Source: Morococcus cerebrosus (GTDB lineage Bacteria; Pseudomonadota; Gammaproteobacteria; Burkholderiales; Neisseriaceae). From it: a stretch of 64,000 nucleotides of DNA. The stretch is taken from the NCBI RefSeq assembly GCF_022749515.1, contig NZ_CP094242.1, forward strand, positions 1,674,001 through 1,738,000. The letters are read 5' to 3'. The notes beneath the pieces are model-generated. The model worked only from the letters and a program-made list of their open reading frames with translations, did no database searches and was not told where the DNA came from. A program made the translations under genes and the position numbers. Positions 29,737-41,117 of this stretch are shown in pieces. The number at the start of each line of letters is the position of its first letter. The first letter of the stretch is position 1.

Positions 29737-30201
29737 TCAATCCAAATCCAATACCGTTTCTTCTTTTACTTCCTCCATCACCACATAACTTCGGCTTTCC
29801 GCCGCGGCAGGCAGGTGCAGTAAAATATTGCCCAACATATCCCGATAGGCCGACATATCGGGCAGGCGGACTTTAATCAGATAATCGTATTCGCCCGATA
29901 CCAAGTGGCATTCCAAAATTTGCGGAATCCTCATGACTTCCCGACGAAAATCTTCAAAAATATTGCCTGACTTCGAACGCAGCTTCAATTCGACAAAAAT
30001 CAACAATCCTTTGCCCAATAAATTCGGATTGAGACGGGCGTGATAGCCGGTAATGAAATTATCGCGCTCCAACCGTTTGACGCGCTCGGTAACAGGCGTA
30101 GTCGAAAGCCCCACTTTCTCCGCCAGCTCCGTCATCGGTATCCGGGCGTTTTGTTGCAGAAATTTTAAAATTTTCAGATCGGTTTTATCCAGTTCTTTCA
30201 T
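29737..30201 (-). CDS. lrp: Lrp/AsnC family transcriptional regulator
   Basis: The 154-residue protein begins MKELDKTDLKILKFLQQNARI, has an N-terminal helix-turn-helix (MTELAEKVGLSTTPVTERVKRLERDNFI) and a C-terminal RAM/ligand domain (LIFVELKLRSKSG to VVMEEVKEETVL). This is the Lrp form with the STTPV recognition helix. It is divergent from dadA with an AT-rich 136-bp spacer, so it is probably the regulator of D-alanine/amino-acid catabolism at this locus, as in other Proteobacteria. The ATG at 30199-30201 was chosen over an in-frame upstream extension lacking homology. Confidence 0.93.
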   Translation of the reverse strand: MKELDKTDLKILKFLQQNARIPMTELAEKVGLSTTPVTERVKRLERDNFITGYHARLNPNLLGKGLLIFVELKLRSKSGNIFEDFRREVMRIPQILECHLVSGEYDYLIKVRLPDMSAYRDMLGNILLHLPAAAESRSYVVMEEVKEETVLDLD

Positions 30202-30337
30202 GATGCTTTTCCTTTTGAATGTCATTAAATAGGGATAATACATACGAAATTATTAAAAATAAAGTGAATATCTCTAATAAAAATATCCTAAACTAGCCAT
30301 TCATAATTAAAAATAATTTAAATTTTAAGGAGAAGAT
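30202..30337. promoter_or_regulatory. lrp-dadA divergent promoter region
   Basis: 136 bp, strongly AT-rich (for example ATTAAAAATAATTTAAATTT at 30305-30324), between divergent starts. It fits Lrp binding and bending, but no specific operator can be called by eye. The dadA ribosome site AAGGAGAA lies at 30327-30334. Confidence 0.5.
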
Positions 30338-31597
30338 ATGAAGCTGATTGTTTTGGGCGCAGGTATCGCCGGAGTTTCAACCGCATGGTATTTGGCTTCC
30401 GAAGGGCATGACGTAACCGTCATCGACCGCGCCGACGATGTGGCAATGGAAACCAGCTTTGCCAATGCCGGGCAGCTCTCTTACGGCTACACCACGCCTT
30501 GGGCGGCTCCGGGTATTCCGCTCAAGGCCTTGAAGTGGATGTTCAAGCAACACTCGCCCTTAATTTTTCAACCCGACGGAAGCCTGTTTCAAATATGCTG
30601 GCTCAAACAAATGCTGGACAACTGTACGGCGGAGCGTTATCAAATCAATAAAGAGAGGATGGTTCGGATTTCGGAATACAGCCGTGAAATGTTCCGTCTT
30701 TTTAAAGAACAGGAAAACATTGATTTTGAAGGTAGGAACAAGGGTACTTTGCAAATCTTCCGCACGCAAAAAGAAGTTGCCGCGGCTGAAAAAGACATTG
30801 CCGTTTTAGAACGTTACGGCGTTCCCCTACGTCGTCTGAAACCTGAAGAATGTTTGGAATTCGAACCCGCGCTACACCATGCTTTACCTAAAATCGCAGG
30901 CGGATTACACCTTCCTGCCGATGCCACCGGCGATTGCCGTCTGTTTACCCGAAAACTGCGCGATTTGTGCATACAGAAAGGCGTGCGTTTTGAATTCGGA
31001 CATCACATACGCCGCATCATACACGACCGACACCGCATTACTGCCGTTGAAACCGACCAAGGACAGTTTGAGGCAGACGCATTCGTATGCGCCTTAGGCT
31101 GTTTCAGCAGAACGGTTTTGGAGGATTTGGGCTGGGATTTGCCGATTTATCCGGTAAAAGGCTATTCATTGACCCTCCCTGTCGTTCATGATGAAAAAGC
31201 ACCGGTTTCCACCGTTCTTGATGAAACATACAAAGTTGCCATCACCCGCTTCGACAAACGCATCCGCGTCGGCGGTATGGCGGAGTTGTCAGGTTACGGA
31301 TTGCATTTATCTGAAAAACGCCGTGCTACTTTGGCATTGGTCGTCAACGACCTTTTCCCGGGCGGCGGAGATTTGCAGCAGGCGGAATTTTGGAGCGGGT
31401 TACGGCCGATGACGCCCGACAGCACGCCGCTCATCGGCAAAACACCATTGGAAAACCTGTTTCTGAACACAGGACACGGGACTTTAGGTTGGACTATGTC
31501 GCTCGGCTCTGCCAAGCTGGCCGCCGATATAGTCTGCGGTAAGGAAACCGAAATCCACAGCGATGATTTGGGTTTGTCTCGTTACACGAAAGTTTGA
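30338..31597 (+). CDS. dadA: D-amino acid dehydrogenase, small subunit
   Basis: DadA is a membrane-associated FAD enzyme oxidising D-alanine and other D-amino acids to keto acids and ammonia. The 419-residue protein has the N-terminal dinucleotide-binding motif [20 protein letters not shown], the flavin segment [17 protein letters not shown], and the C-terminal [15 protein letters not shown] and [18 protein letters not shown]. It starts 7 bp after AAGGAGAAG. It is divergent from lrp; no alanine racemase follows. Confidence 0.95.
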   Translation: MKLIVLGAGIAGVSTAWYLASEGHDVTVIDRADDVAMETSFANAGQLSYGYTTPWAAPGIPLKALKWMFKQHSPLIFQPDGSLFQICWLKQMLDNCTAERYQINKERMVRISEYSREMFRLFKEQENIDFEGRNKGTLQIFRTQKEVAAAEKDIAVLERYGVPLRRLKPEECLEFEPALHHALPKIAGGLHLPADATGDCRLFTRKLRDLCIQKGVRFEFGHHIRRIIHDRHRITAVETDQGQFEADAFVCALGCFSRTVLEDLGWDLPIYPVKGYSLTLPVVHDEKAPVSTVLDETYKVAITRFDKRIRVGGMAELSGYGLHLSEKRRATLALVVNDLFPGGGDLQQAEFWSGLRPMTPDSTPLIGKTPLENLFLNTGHGTLGWTMSLGSAKLAADIVCGKETEIHSDDLGLSRYTKV

Positions 31598-31623
31598 CGG
31601 CGCAATGCACTGTCTTTGTAAAA

Positions 31624-31687
31624 AGGTCGTCTGAAAACGGATATAGCAAGCTTCCTCAAACCTATATTTCGACTTTTCAGACGACCT
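31624..31687 (+). terminator. Inverted DUS pair behind dadA
   Basis: AGGTCGTCTGAA (31624-31635) and TTCAGACGACCT (31676-31687), 26 bp past the dadA stop. Confidence 0.75.
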
Positions 31688-31791
31688 TTTTCAATTCGGT
31701 ATGGTGTTGCTACGGGTAAAATCCACGCGGCGGCGTTTTAGATTCTCAACCCGCTACACTTATAGAGTAGGTGAGGTTGCTGATATGGCAA

Positions 31792-31831
31792 AGGTCGTCT
31801 GAAAGCCTTGAGTTAAGGTTTCAGACGGCCT
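31792..31831 (-). terminator. Mixed-dialect DUS pair behind the DUF3482 gene
   Basis: AGGTCGTCTGAA (31792-31803) and TTCAGACGGCCT (31820-31831). The second arm is the AG-DUS form (AGGCCGTCTGAA). Confidence 0.75.
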
Positions 31832-31839
31832 TTGATTCG

Positions 31840-33180
31840 TTATCCCCCCAATTTCCTACTCAAACTTTCCGTATATTCCTCGCGCTCGGCGCGGCTGGTT
31901 TCGGGGAGGTGGGTGTTGAGGGACGACCATTTCCACCTGCTGCGCGCTTTGTTGAGTTCGGACGGGAGTTTGTCCGGCGTCCAGGGCGCTTTGCGGCTGT
32001 GCAACTCGACTTGCGATTGCGCCGCATGGCCGCGCGTTTGCAGGATGTGGAGCAAATCGAGGGCGCGGGCGGCGAGCAGGGTCAGGGTTTCGGGGTCGGT
32101 GTGCAGGGTTTGGCGACCGGTGAGCTTGTCGGAAATGGTGCGGGTATTGGGCAGGATACCGCCCAAAAAACCGCCGATTGCCGTACCCAATCCGAGCGAA
32201 CCGCCGAGCGTGGCGATGTCCAGCCCCAAACCGATGAGCGCGCCGGTTGCCGCGCCCGTGCCGGTACGGATGCCGTATTGCTTGAGCAATTCGCTGTCGA
32301 ACGGGTCTTGATGGAAGGCTTTGGGTACCCAGTCGCCGCCGTCGATTTCGCTGTGGTAGAAGCGGTAGAGGGCAAACAGCCGCTGCTGCATCTGTCGTTC
32401 GAGCTGACGTATTTCTGCCTGCATGGTTTGCAGGACGGGCGCGGGGTCGTCGTTTTCGTCGATTTCCTGCGTGAAGGCTGCCACATCGAGCAGGAAACCT
32501 GCGATTTCGTGCCGCGCTTCTTTGTCCAGACGCGTCCATTCGCGGCGGCGGGAAGCGGTCAGGCGGTCGATGATGTCATGCTGCGGCAGCATGGTGGCAA
32601 GCTTGTTCCAGAGGTTCAATTCGCCTTCAAAGTCAAAGGCGACGGTGTCGAACCCTGCGAAAACGTGGAGATTGCGACGCGCCAACATGGTTGTCCACGC
32701 TTCGGGAAGCTGCCCGCCGGTAAAGTTGAACACGGGCATGACCGGTTTGGCGCACCATGAAAGGATGGTCAATTCGTCCCGATATTTGTCGAGGACGGGT
32801 TCGCGCGCGTCGATGACGTACAACGCCATGTCGCTTTGCAGAAGCTGCCGCAGGACTTTGGCTTCTTGGTTGAAATCGTGATGCGCGCCGTGGCTGTCGA
32901 GGAACTTTTGCAGCCGCTCGATGCCGTCGGCGCGTGCATCCGTGTGGGTTTCCAGCCAATCCAAAACACCGCCCGCGTCTTCGAGTCCGGGCGTATCGTA
33001 CAGGTACAGCAGCGTGTCGGCGCCGTCGGTAATCGCGGCTTCTTCAACATGGCGCGTGGTGGACGGAGCGTTTTTGACTTCGCCGAACCCGCTGTCGCGC
33101 AACAGGGTGCGCAGGAGCGAGGTTTTGCCGGTATTGGTGTGCCCGACGACGGCGAGGGAAAGGGGTTGGTTGTTCATCAT
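31840..33180 (-). CDS. DUF3482 domain GTPase
   Basis: A 446-residue GTPase. The N-terminal G domain has AVVGHTNTGKTSLLRTLL (G1), a switch I segment APSTTRHVE and DTPGLEDAGG (G3). A canonical N-K-x-D is not evident; VFNFTGG is the nearest match. The C-terminal half is helical and includes a Gly-rich hydrophobic stretch (GAATGALIGLGLDIATLGGSLGLGTAIGGFLGG, about 290-325), which may insert in or touch the membrane. In Proteobacteria DUF3482 genes are paired with a DUF2868 membrane protein, and that gene lies directly upstream. ATG at 33175-33177 or 33178-33180 could start it. The biological role is unknown. Confidence 0.87.
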   Translation of the reverse strand: MMNNQPLSLAVVGHTNTGKTSLLRTLLRDSGFGEVKNAPSTTRHVEEAAITDGADTLLYLYDTPGLEDAGGVLDWLETHTDARADGIERLQKFLDSHGAHHDFNQEAKVLRQLLQSDMALYVIDAREPVLDKYRDELTILSWCAKPVMPVFNFTGGQLPEAWTTMLARRNLHVFAGFDTVAFDFEGELNLWNKLATMLPQHDIIDRLTASRRREWTRLDKEARHEIAGFLLDVAAFTQEIDENDDPAPVLQTMQAEIRQLERQMQQRLFALYRFYHSEIDGGDWVPKAFHQDPFDSELLKQYGIRTGTGAATGALIGLGLDIATLGGSLGLGTAIGGFLGGILPNTRTISDKLTGRQTLHTDPETLTLLAARALDLLHILQTRGHAAQSQVELHSRKAPWTPDKLPSELNKARSRWKWSSLNTHLPETSRAEREEYTESLSRKLGG

Positions 33181-33249
33181 ATTTTGAGAGAATGGATTTT
33201 CAGACGACCTTTTTCAGGATGGCGGCTTAACAGGGCATTTCAAGTACGT

Positions 33250-34590
33250 TTATTGGTTTTTCAGACGACCTTCCTGCGCCGCTTTGTCAGGTTCCAGCCA
33301 TGCCACGTCGCACTCTGCCAGCGCGTTGCGCCAGTGGTCCAATGTTTCGGACAGGTCGTCTGAAAGCGTCCGTTCCGTCAAAAGCTGTACCACCGCCCCG
33401 CCCTGCGCCGCTTCCGAAAGCCGGACAATCTGCCGCAACACGCCGCGGTCGGGGACGGTTTCCGCGCGCACGCCGATGAGGAGCTGGGCGGGTTTCTGTT
33501 TCAATTCAGCCTCCAAAGCGGCAACCTCTTCCCGATTCGCCGCCACGCCTTTATCCAGCCATTCCTGCGCCAGCCTGCCCGCAAACCATGTGCCTTCGTG
33601 CCATTCGGTTTCCAGCATGACTGCCCACTTGGGCGCGTCGTTTAAGGTGATTTTCGGGGAAACGGCGGACACGGTTTCCCGACGCGTGTCCGCATCGACG
33701 ATTTTGTTCTGCCAACGGCGGATGACCGCCTGATAATAAGGTTTCTCCAAATCCAGCTTGCTTTGGCTTGTTTTTAAAAAGATTTTGCATACCGCCCAAG
33801 CCAGCAGGCGCGGCAGGATGCCGTAGCAGGCAATGCTGCCGACCAACAAGCCCGACCACGCGCGCGCATCGGCGATGTTGCCGTTCAGACGACCTTCGAC
33901 CACCGCCCGCGCATCAGGTGCAGGGAAACCGAGTTTCGACGGCAGCCATGCCAGCATTTCCACCGCGCGCACCGAAGCGGCATTGGTCAACAGCGTGCTT
34001 TCCCAGTTGAACGTATATTGACGCACCAAAAGCAGCAGTAAGACCGACACCAACATCCCGCCCAATGTGCAGAGCCATAGACTGTGTGAAGTCGCGCCGG
34101 CAATCCAACGCGCCGAAGGCTGCCGCCATTCGTCCGCATACAGCCGAAACACCGCCTGATTGACGGGGTCTTTACCCCGAAACCACGTCGCGGGACTGCT
34201 GAAAAACCGCCCCACTTTCACACGCAGGAACAGCGTTGCCAACCATACCGCCAACATCAGCGTATTCATGCCCAACACGCCCGCCAAAATCAGGAAGAAA
34301 TTCAGCCCTTGGCTGTCCATCAAAAGGTAAGTGCCGGAAAAGCCGGTACTGAACATCACCGTCGCCGCCACGACCCACAGCCAAAACGACCCGGTCTGCA
34401 CTTGTTCCAAGGTATGCCGAAGCCGGCGGTCTCTGTCTATCATCTCCGCGCGGCGGATGATTTTTCCTTCCACGCCGCCCTCGACATGACGCAACGCCTC
34501 CGTCGCCTGAACGGGATCGCCGGCAAAAATATAGCCGCCCTCTTCCAAAATACGGACAAGTTCGGCGAGTTTTCGGGATGGGTTCAACAT
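33250..34590 (-). CDS. DUF2868 membrane protein, partner of the GTPase
   Basis: 446 residues from the ATG at 34588-34590 (MLNPSRKLAELVRILEEGG). There are about four membrane segments: two between residues 70 and 130 (FWLWVVAATVMFSTGFSGTY and FLILAGVLGMNTLMLAVWLA), one near 180 (LWLCTLGGMLVSVLLLLLV) and one near 260 (LLVGSIACYGILPRLLAWAV). A cytoplasmic C-terminal domain follows. This matches DUF2868. The gene is 69 bp upstream of the DUF3482 GTPase with only single DUS copies between, so the two probably form an operon and a complex. The function is unknown. Confidence 0.85.
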   Translation of the reverse strand: MLNPSRKLAELVRILEEGGYIFAGDPVQATEALRHVEGGVEGKIIRRAEMIDRDRRLRHTLEQVQTGSFWLWVVAATVMFSTGFSGTYLLMDSQGLNFFLILAGVLGMNTLMLAVWLATLFLRVKVGRFFSSPATWFRGKDPVNQAVFRLYADEWRQPSARWIAGATSHSLWLCTLGGMLVSVLLLLLVRQYTFNWESTLLTNAASVRAVEMLAWLPSKLGFPAPDARAVVEGRLNGNIADARAWSGLLVGSIACYGILPRLLAWAVCKIFLKTSQSKLDLEKPYYQAVIRRWQNKIVDADTRRETVSAVSPKITLNDAPKWAVMLETEWHEGTWFAGRLAQEWLDKGVAANREEVAALEAELKQKPAQLLIGVRAETVPDRGVLRQIVRLSEAAQGGAVVQLLTERTLSDDLSETLDHWRNALAECDVAWLEPDKAAQEGRLKNQ

Positions 34591-34869
34591 AAAAAGGTCG
34601 TCTGAAAGGGATGGTGAAAACGCAAAGATTTTATCACAGCCCTTTTCATCCGTAGGCAGGATTATTGAGTCCGGTTTTATAGCAAATGGCAAGGTTCACT
34701 TCTTTTTAACCCCTTATCTGCCACCAGCCATCATTTCCGCGCAAGCGGGAATTTATTGGAAACCCCAATAAAGAGATATTGGCAAATCGTCGGTAAAATT
34801 CAAAACCAGTTTTTCAGCCGGCGTTGCAAGGACGAAAAATAAGAACTGTATAAAAGCTAAGTACCAAAA
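34591..34869. other. Intergenic region with a dRS3-like repeat
   Basis: No gene. At 34733-34752 it holds ATTTCC-N8-GGGAAT, one mismatch from the neisserial dRS3 repeat (ATTCCC-N8-GGGAAT). dRS3 units are recombination targets in intergenic mosaic elements. Confidence 0.55.
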
Positions 34870-34911
34870 AGGTCGTCTGAAAACCTTTAAATACAGGTTT
34901 TCAGACGACCT
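34870..34911 (-). terminator. Inverted DUS pair behind icd
   Basis: AGGTCGTCTGAA (34870-34881) and TTCAGACGACCT (34900-34911), 30 bp past the icd stop. Confidence 0.8.
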
Positions 34912-34940
34912 TTCATGTTTACAGCTTTACCGTAATGCTT

Positions 34941-37184
<2,244 letters not shown>

Positions 37185-37293
37185 TTAGGTTTTTCTTTTC
37201 GAATGCGGCACAAAAGCGCGCTGCGTGGCTATTATGGCATATTTCGGCAGGCTTGGGATATGGTTTTAATATGTTATCAATCAGTTTGCAAAA

Positions 37294-37334
37294 AGGTCGT
37301 CTGAAACGGCTTCGGTAGCGTTTTCAGACGACCT
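37294..37334 (-). terminator. Inverted DUS pair behind the 37356 lipoprotein gene
   Basis: AGGTCGTCTGAA (37294-37305) and TTCAGACGACCT (37323-37334), 22 bp past the stop, in the gap upstream of icd. Confidence 0.8.
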
Positions 37335-37355
37335 TTTGGGGGAGTTTAACTCAGA

Positions 37356-38006
37356 TTATTGGGCATATTTTTTACCCAAAGCTTCAGCAGCTTTTTGTAC
37401 TTCCTGATTGGCTTGGCGTAAAACCGTTTCCATATTGTGGGTTTTGTCTTGGTATGCCTTCATGAATTGGACAGCCTCTTTGTCTTTCATGTCAATCTTT
37501 AGTGCAGAAGCATTTTCGCTGGACAGGATGATCATTTCGTTGGCTGTTTTGCTTGTTTGCAGCATACGGTCAAGAACGGCTTTGACTTCAGCATCTTGAA
37601 TATTGAGTTTCTCGGCATCTTGAAGGTATTTATCAAGAGCGGGTGTCAACTCTTTGACAGCTGCAAGCGCGGCTGCTTCATCACCTTTTAATGCAGTTTG
37701 TTGTAGCTTGGAAGCCATTTGCGCAATTTTTTGTGCTTCCGCTCCTGAGATATATTCCATGAATTTCTTCAGGTCTTCCAAACCGGTCGGGGATTTTTTG
37801 TCGGAAATGGTGATCGGCTCTGCCAATTTGGGATCGGGAACAGGGAATTTATTGATGATTTCGGCGTATTTGCCGGAGAGGGTAACTTCGCCCTCGGCTG
37901 TTTGTACGGTAGTGGGTTTGCTGTCAGCCGATTTTCCGGAGTCGCCACAGGCTGCCAATGCCGTAGCGGTGAATAATGCTAAGCCGAATTTTGTTAAGGT
38001 GTTCAT
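37356..38006 (-). CDS. Predicted lipoprotein, unknown function
   Basis: 216 residues with a lipoprotein signal (MNTLTKFGLALFTATALAAC, lipobox Cys20). The mature part is almost wholly helical, Ala/Lys/Glu-rich (KFMEYISGAEAQKIAQMASK, EVKAVLDRMLQTSKTANEMI, NQEVQKAAEALGKKYAQ), like several neisserial helical lipoproteins of unknown role. No enzyme motif is visible. An upstream AAGGACTC ribosome site precedes the ATG. It is alone in its unit. Confidence 0.82.
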   Translation of the reverse strand: MNTLTKFGLALFTATALAACGDSGKSADSKPTTVQTAEGEVTLSGKYAEIINKFPVPDPKLAEPITISDKKSPTGLEDLKKFMEYISGAEAQKIAQMASKLQQTALKGDEAAALAAVKELTPALDKYLQDAEKLNIQDAEVKAVLDRMLQTSKTANEMIILSSENASALKIDMKDKEAVQFMKAYQDKTHNMETVLRQANQEVQKAAEALGKKYAQ

Positions 38007-38122
38007 AAGAGTCCTTTGAAGAAATAGGCAGATAATCGATGCTTATCGAAATGATAGACGCTTTATTCTAGCACGGACTCGATTGATATACTTAAGACTA
38101 TTTGAACGGAATGGTAGGTTTC

Positions 38123-38192
38123 TATAGCGGGTCAACTTCAAATCAAAACAAAGTAATACCCTGTGCTGGTCTAATAAATTTAACCCTCTATA
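38123..38192. repeat. Possible degenerate Correia-type remnant
   Basis: Begins TATAGCGGGTCAACTTCAAA and ends ATAAATTTAACCCTCTATA, which resembles CREE ends with several mismatches; the interior (38145-38173) is short and diverged. About 70 bp in all. Confidence 0.35.
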
Positions 38193-38198
38193 TAAAAA

Positions 38199-38250
38199 AG
38201 GTCGTCTGAAAACCGCTATCCTTTAAAGGGGAATGGTTTTCAGACGACCT
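38199..38250 (-). terminator. Inverted DUS pair, probable original purF terminator
   Basis: AGGTCGTCTGAA (38199-38210) and TTCAGACGACCT (38239-38250). Without the IS1655 copy that abuts it, this pair would lie ~30 bp past the purF stop, on purF's strand. Confidence 0.65.
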
Positions 38251-38251
38251 T

Positions 38252-39327
38252 GGATTCGGATTTCAAGTGCAACACTAGGGTACCAGTGGTTGGAACAGAT
38301 TTAAGAATAAAACACTTGGCGTTTCGTAGCCAAGTGTTTTTCTCGGCCGGTGGTTCAACTCATCTTGAACCCTGCGTATCTCCCGATCGCTGATGTTTCG
38401 GAAATCGGTTTGTTTGGGGAAATATTGCCGGATGAGTCCATTGGTGTTCTCATTCAGCCCTTTCTCCCAAGAATGGTAAGGGCGGCAAAAATAGGTTTTC
38501 GCCTTCAAGGCTTTGGCTATTTTGGTGTGTTGGTAGAACTCTTTGCCGTTATCCATGGTGATGGTGTGGACTCTGGCTTTATATGCCTTTAATACCCTAA
38601 TGGCCGCCCGGGCAGTGTCTTCGGCTTTTAAGTTCTTTAATTTGCAGATGATGGTGTAGCGGGTAGTGCGTTCGACCAAGGTCAATAACGCGCTTTTCTG
38701 ATTTTTGCCGACGATGGTGTCGGCCTCCCAATCGCCGATGCGGGTTTTCTGGTCGACGATAGCAGGTCGGTTCTCTATGCCGACGCGGTCGGGCACTTTG
38801 CCTCTGGTCCATGTGCTGCCGTAGCGTTTGCGGTAGGGTTTGCTGCATATTCTGAGGTGTTGCCACAAAGTGCCGCCGTTGCTTTTGTCTTGGCGAAGGT
38901 AGCGGTAAATGGTGCTGTGATGGAGTGTGATCCCGTGGTGTTTATGCAGGTAGGCACATACTTGTTCGGGACTGAGTTTGCGGCGGATAAGGGTGTCGAT
39001 GTGTTGAACCAGCTGCGAATCGAGCTTATAGGGTTTTCGCCGGTGCTGTTTGGTCAGCCGGCTTTGCTTCTGTGCTTTTTCGGCGCTGTATTGCTGTCCT
39101 TGGATGCAGTGCCGCTTGATTTCTCGGCTGATGGTGCTTTTGTGGCGGTTGAGCTGTTTGGCGATTTCGGCGATGGTGCAGTGGCGGGACAGGTATTGGA
39201 TATGGTATCGTTCGTCTTGGGTCAGTTGTGTGTAGCTCATGGCAATCTTTCTTGCAGGAAAGGCCGTATGCTACCGCATACTGGCCTTTTTCTGTTATGG
39301 AAAGTTGCACTTCAAATGCGAATCCGC
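38252..39327 (-). mobile_element. IS1655 copy 1 (IS30 family), 1,076 bp
   Basis: Ends are GGATTCGGATTTCAAGTGCA (from 38252) and, at the right, the complement of GCGGATTCGCATTTGAAGTG (to 39327). The heptamer CGACCTT, part of a DUS, is present on both sides (38245-38251 and 39328-39334). It encodes an intact transposase. A second copy in the opposite orientation is at 42657-43732. The 2 bases GC beyond the symmetric repeat are assigned to the element because both copies carry them. Confidence 0.9.
38275..39240 (-). CDS. IS30-family transposase of IS1655 (copy 1)
   Basis: 321 residues, intact. The N-terminal helix-turn-helix is MSYTQLTQDERYHIQYLSRH then IAEIAKQLNRHKSTISREIK. The catalytic DDE core has RIGDWEADTIVGK (first Asp), TITMDNGKEFYQHTKI (second Asp) and HSWEKGLNENTNGLIRQYFPK (Glu). 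It differs from copy 2 at one residue in VDQKTRI (Gln here, Arg in copy 2). Confidence 0.95.
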   Translation of the reverse strand: MSYTQLTQDERYHIQYLSRHCTIAEIAKQLNRHKSTISREIKRHCIQGQQYSAEKAQKQSRLTKQHRRKPYKLDSQLVQHIDTLIRRKLSPEQVCAYLHKHHGITLHHSTIYRYLRQDKSNGGTLWQHLRICSKPYRKRYGSTWTRGKVPDRVGIENRPAIVDQKTRIGDWEADTIVGKNQKSALLTLVERTTRYTIICKLKNLKAEDTARAAIRVLKAYKARVHTITMDNGKEFYQHTKIAKALKAKTYFCRPYHSWEKGLNENTNGLIRQYFPKQTDFRNISDREIRRVQDELNHRPRKTLGYETPSVLFLNLFQPLVP

Positions 39328-39358
39328 CGACCTTTTGTCTTAATCGTTCAATCCGGTT

Positions 39359-40903
39359 TTATTCTTCGTCACCCGTATCGCTGATGCTGATGCTGTGTTC
39401 CATCCTGCTCGGGTGGACTTTCAAGCCGCCGCAGCCGGATTTCTCGGCGGACAGGCGGTCGAGGTAGGCTTGGTCGATGTCCCCGGTTTGATAGATGCCG
39501 TTGAAACAGGACGAATCGAAGGATTCGATTTGCGGATTGAGTGCTTTGACGACGGTTTCCAAATCGCTCAAATTTTGGAAAACGATGCCGTCTGCGCCGA
39601 TTTCGGCGGCAATTTCCGCCGCGCTGCGCCCGTTGGCAATCAATTCTTCGCGCGTGGGCATGTCGATGCCGTACACATTGGGATAGCGCACTTCGGGAGC
39701 GGCGGAGGCGATATAGACTTTGCGCGCGCCTGCTGCGCGTACCATTTCGACGATTTCGCGGCTGGTCGTCCCGCGCACGATGGAGTCGTCCACCAGCAAT
39801 ACGCTTTTGCCTTCAAACTCGGTTTCCATCGGGCTGAGTTTCTGGCGCACGGATTTTTTGCGCGTCGCCTGACCGGGCATGATAAAGGTGCGGCCGATAT
39901 AGCGGTTTTTAATCAAACCTTCGCGGTAAGGCTTTTTGAGGTGGACGGCAAGTTCCATCGCGCTGGGGCGGCTGGTGTCGGGAATGGGCATCACGACGTC
40001 GATGTCGTCCACAGGCAGCTCGCGCTTGATTTTTTCCGCTAAGGACACACCCATGTCCAAACGCGATTGGTAAACCGATACGCCGTCGATCACGGAGTCG
40101 GGACGGGCAAAATAGACGTATTCGAAGAGGCAGGGGCTGAGTTTAGCGCGGTCGCTGCATTGACGGGCAATCAGTGTGCCGTCAAAGCCGACGAATACCG
40201 CTTCGCCCGGCTGGATATCGCGTTCCAAATCGTAGGCAAGCGCATTGAAGGCAACGGATTCGGAGGCGACGGCATAGGATTTTCTGCCTGCCTCGTCGGT
40301 TTGCGAACCCAACACCAGCGGGCGGATGCCGTAAGGATCGCGGAAAGCGAGCATGCCGTAGCCCGCAATCATGGCAACCACGCCGTATGCGCCGCGCACC
40401 AGGCGGTGGACTTCGGCAACGGCGTTGAAAATATTGTCGATATTGAGCCGGTGGGGATTGGCGTTTTTAGAGACCTCGCGGCGTAATTCGTGCGCGAATA
40501 CGTTGAGCAAAACTTCGGAATCGGAGCTGGTGTTGACGTGGCGCAGGTGTTTGTTGCACACGTTTTCATACAGTTCGGCGGTATTGGTGAGGTTGCCGTT
40601 GTGTGCCAACACGATGCCGAAAGGCGAGCTGACGTAGAAAGGTTGCGCCTCCGCGCTGCTGCCCGCGTTGCCCGCCGTAGGATAACGGACATGGGCGATG
40701 CCCGCGTTGCCGATCAAATCGCGCATATTGCGTGTGCGGAACACTTCGCGCACCATGCCTTTGCCTTTGTGCATATGGAACGTGCTGCCTTCCGCCGTCA
40801 CAATGCCCGCCGCATCCTGCCCCCTGTGCTGCAACATCTGCAAACCGTCGTACAGAAGCTGGTTTACCGGCTCATGGCTGACCAAACCTAATACACCGCA
40901 CAT
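39359..40903 (-). CDS. purF: Amidophosphoribosyltransferase
   Basis: PurF makes phosphoribosylamine from PRPP and glutamine, the committed step of purine synthesis. The 514-residue protein starts MCGVLGLVSHEPV, with Cys2 as the glutaminase nucleophile after Met removal; the in-frame extension upstream would bury it and was rejected. Also visible are MLQHRGQDAAGIV, GNAGIAHVRYPTAG, the PRPP loop VLLVDDSIVRGTTSREIV, and the R-S-A segment before IAAEIGADGIVFQ. IS1655 copy 1 sits just past the stop, inside what was probably its terminator. Confidence 0.97.
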   Translation of the reverse strand: MCGVLGLVSHEPVNQLLYDGLQMLQHRGQDAAGIVTAEGSTFHMHKGKGMVREVFRTRNMRDLIGNAGIAHVRYPTAGNAGSSAEAQPFYVSSPFGIVLAHNGNLTNTAELYENVCNKHLRHVNTSSDSEVLLNVFAHELRREVSKNANPHRLNIDNIFNAVAEVHRLVRGAYGVVAMIAGYGMLAFRDPYGIRPLVLGSQTDEAGRKSYAVASESVAFNALAYDLERDIQPGEAVFVGFDGTLIARQCSDRAKLSPCLFEYVYFARPDSVIDGVSVYQSRLDMGVSLAEKIKRELPVDDIDVVMPIPDTSRPSAMELAVHLKKPYREGLIKNRYIGRTFIMPGQATRKKSVRQKLSPMETEFEGKSVLLVDDSIVRGTTSREIVEMVRAAGARKVYIASAAPEVRYPNVYGIDMPTREELIANGRSAAEIAAEIGADGIVFQNLSDLETVVKALNPQIESFDSSCFNGIYQTGDIDQAYLDRLSAEKSGCGGLKVHPSRMEHSISISDTGDEE

Positions 40904-41117
40904 ATCGTCTTCTCCGAATTCGAGGTTAACTTGGAAAACAGAATTATAGAATAAATCGGACAACGTTGCCCAAATTGTTGACAATATTTTCATGTCAATC
41001 CTAAAAATACGGAAACGTCGTCAAAAAAAAACGGCTGGAGTTTTTCAGACGACCTTTGCGGCAGACCATCCCTATTTCAATATACAATAGCAGCTCAAAC
41101 CCTATTCCTACGACACC

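Noticed and set aside
38123..38192. Calling this a sixth Correia element
   Set aside because: The ends differ from the CREE consensus at several positions and the core is too short; kept only as a low-confidence remnant.
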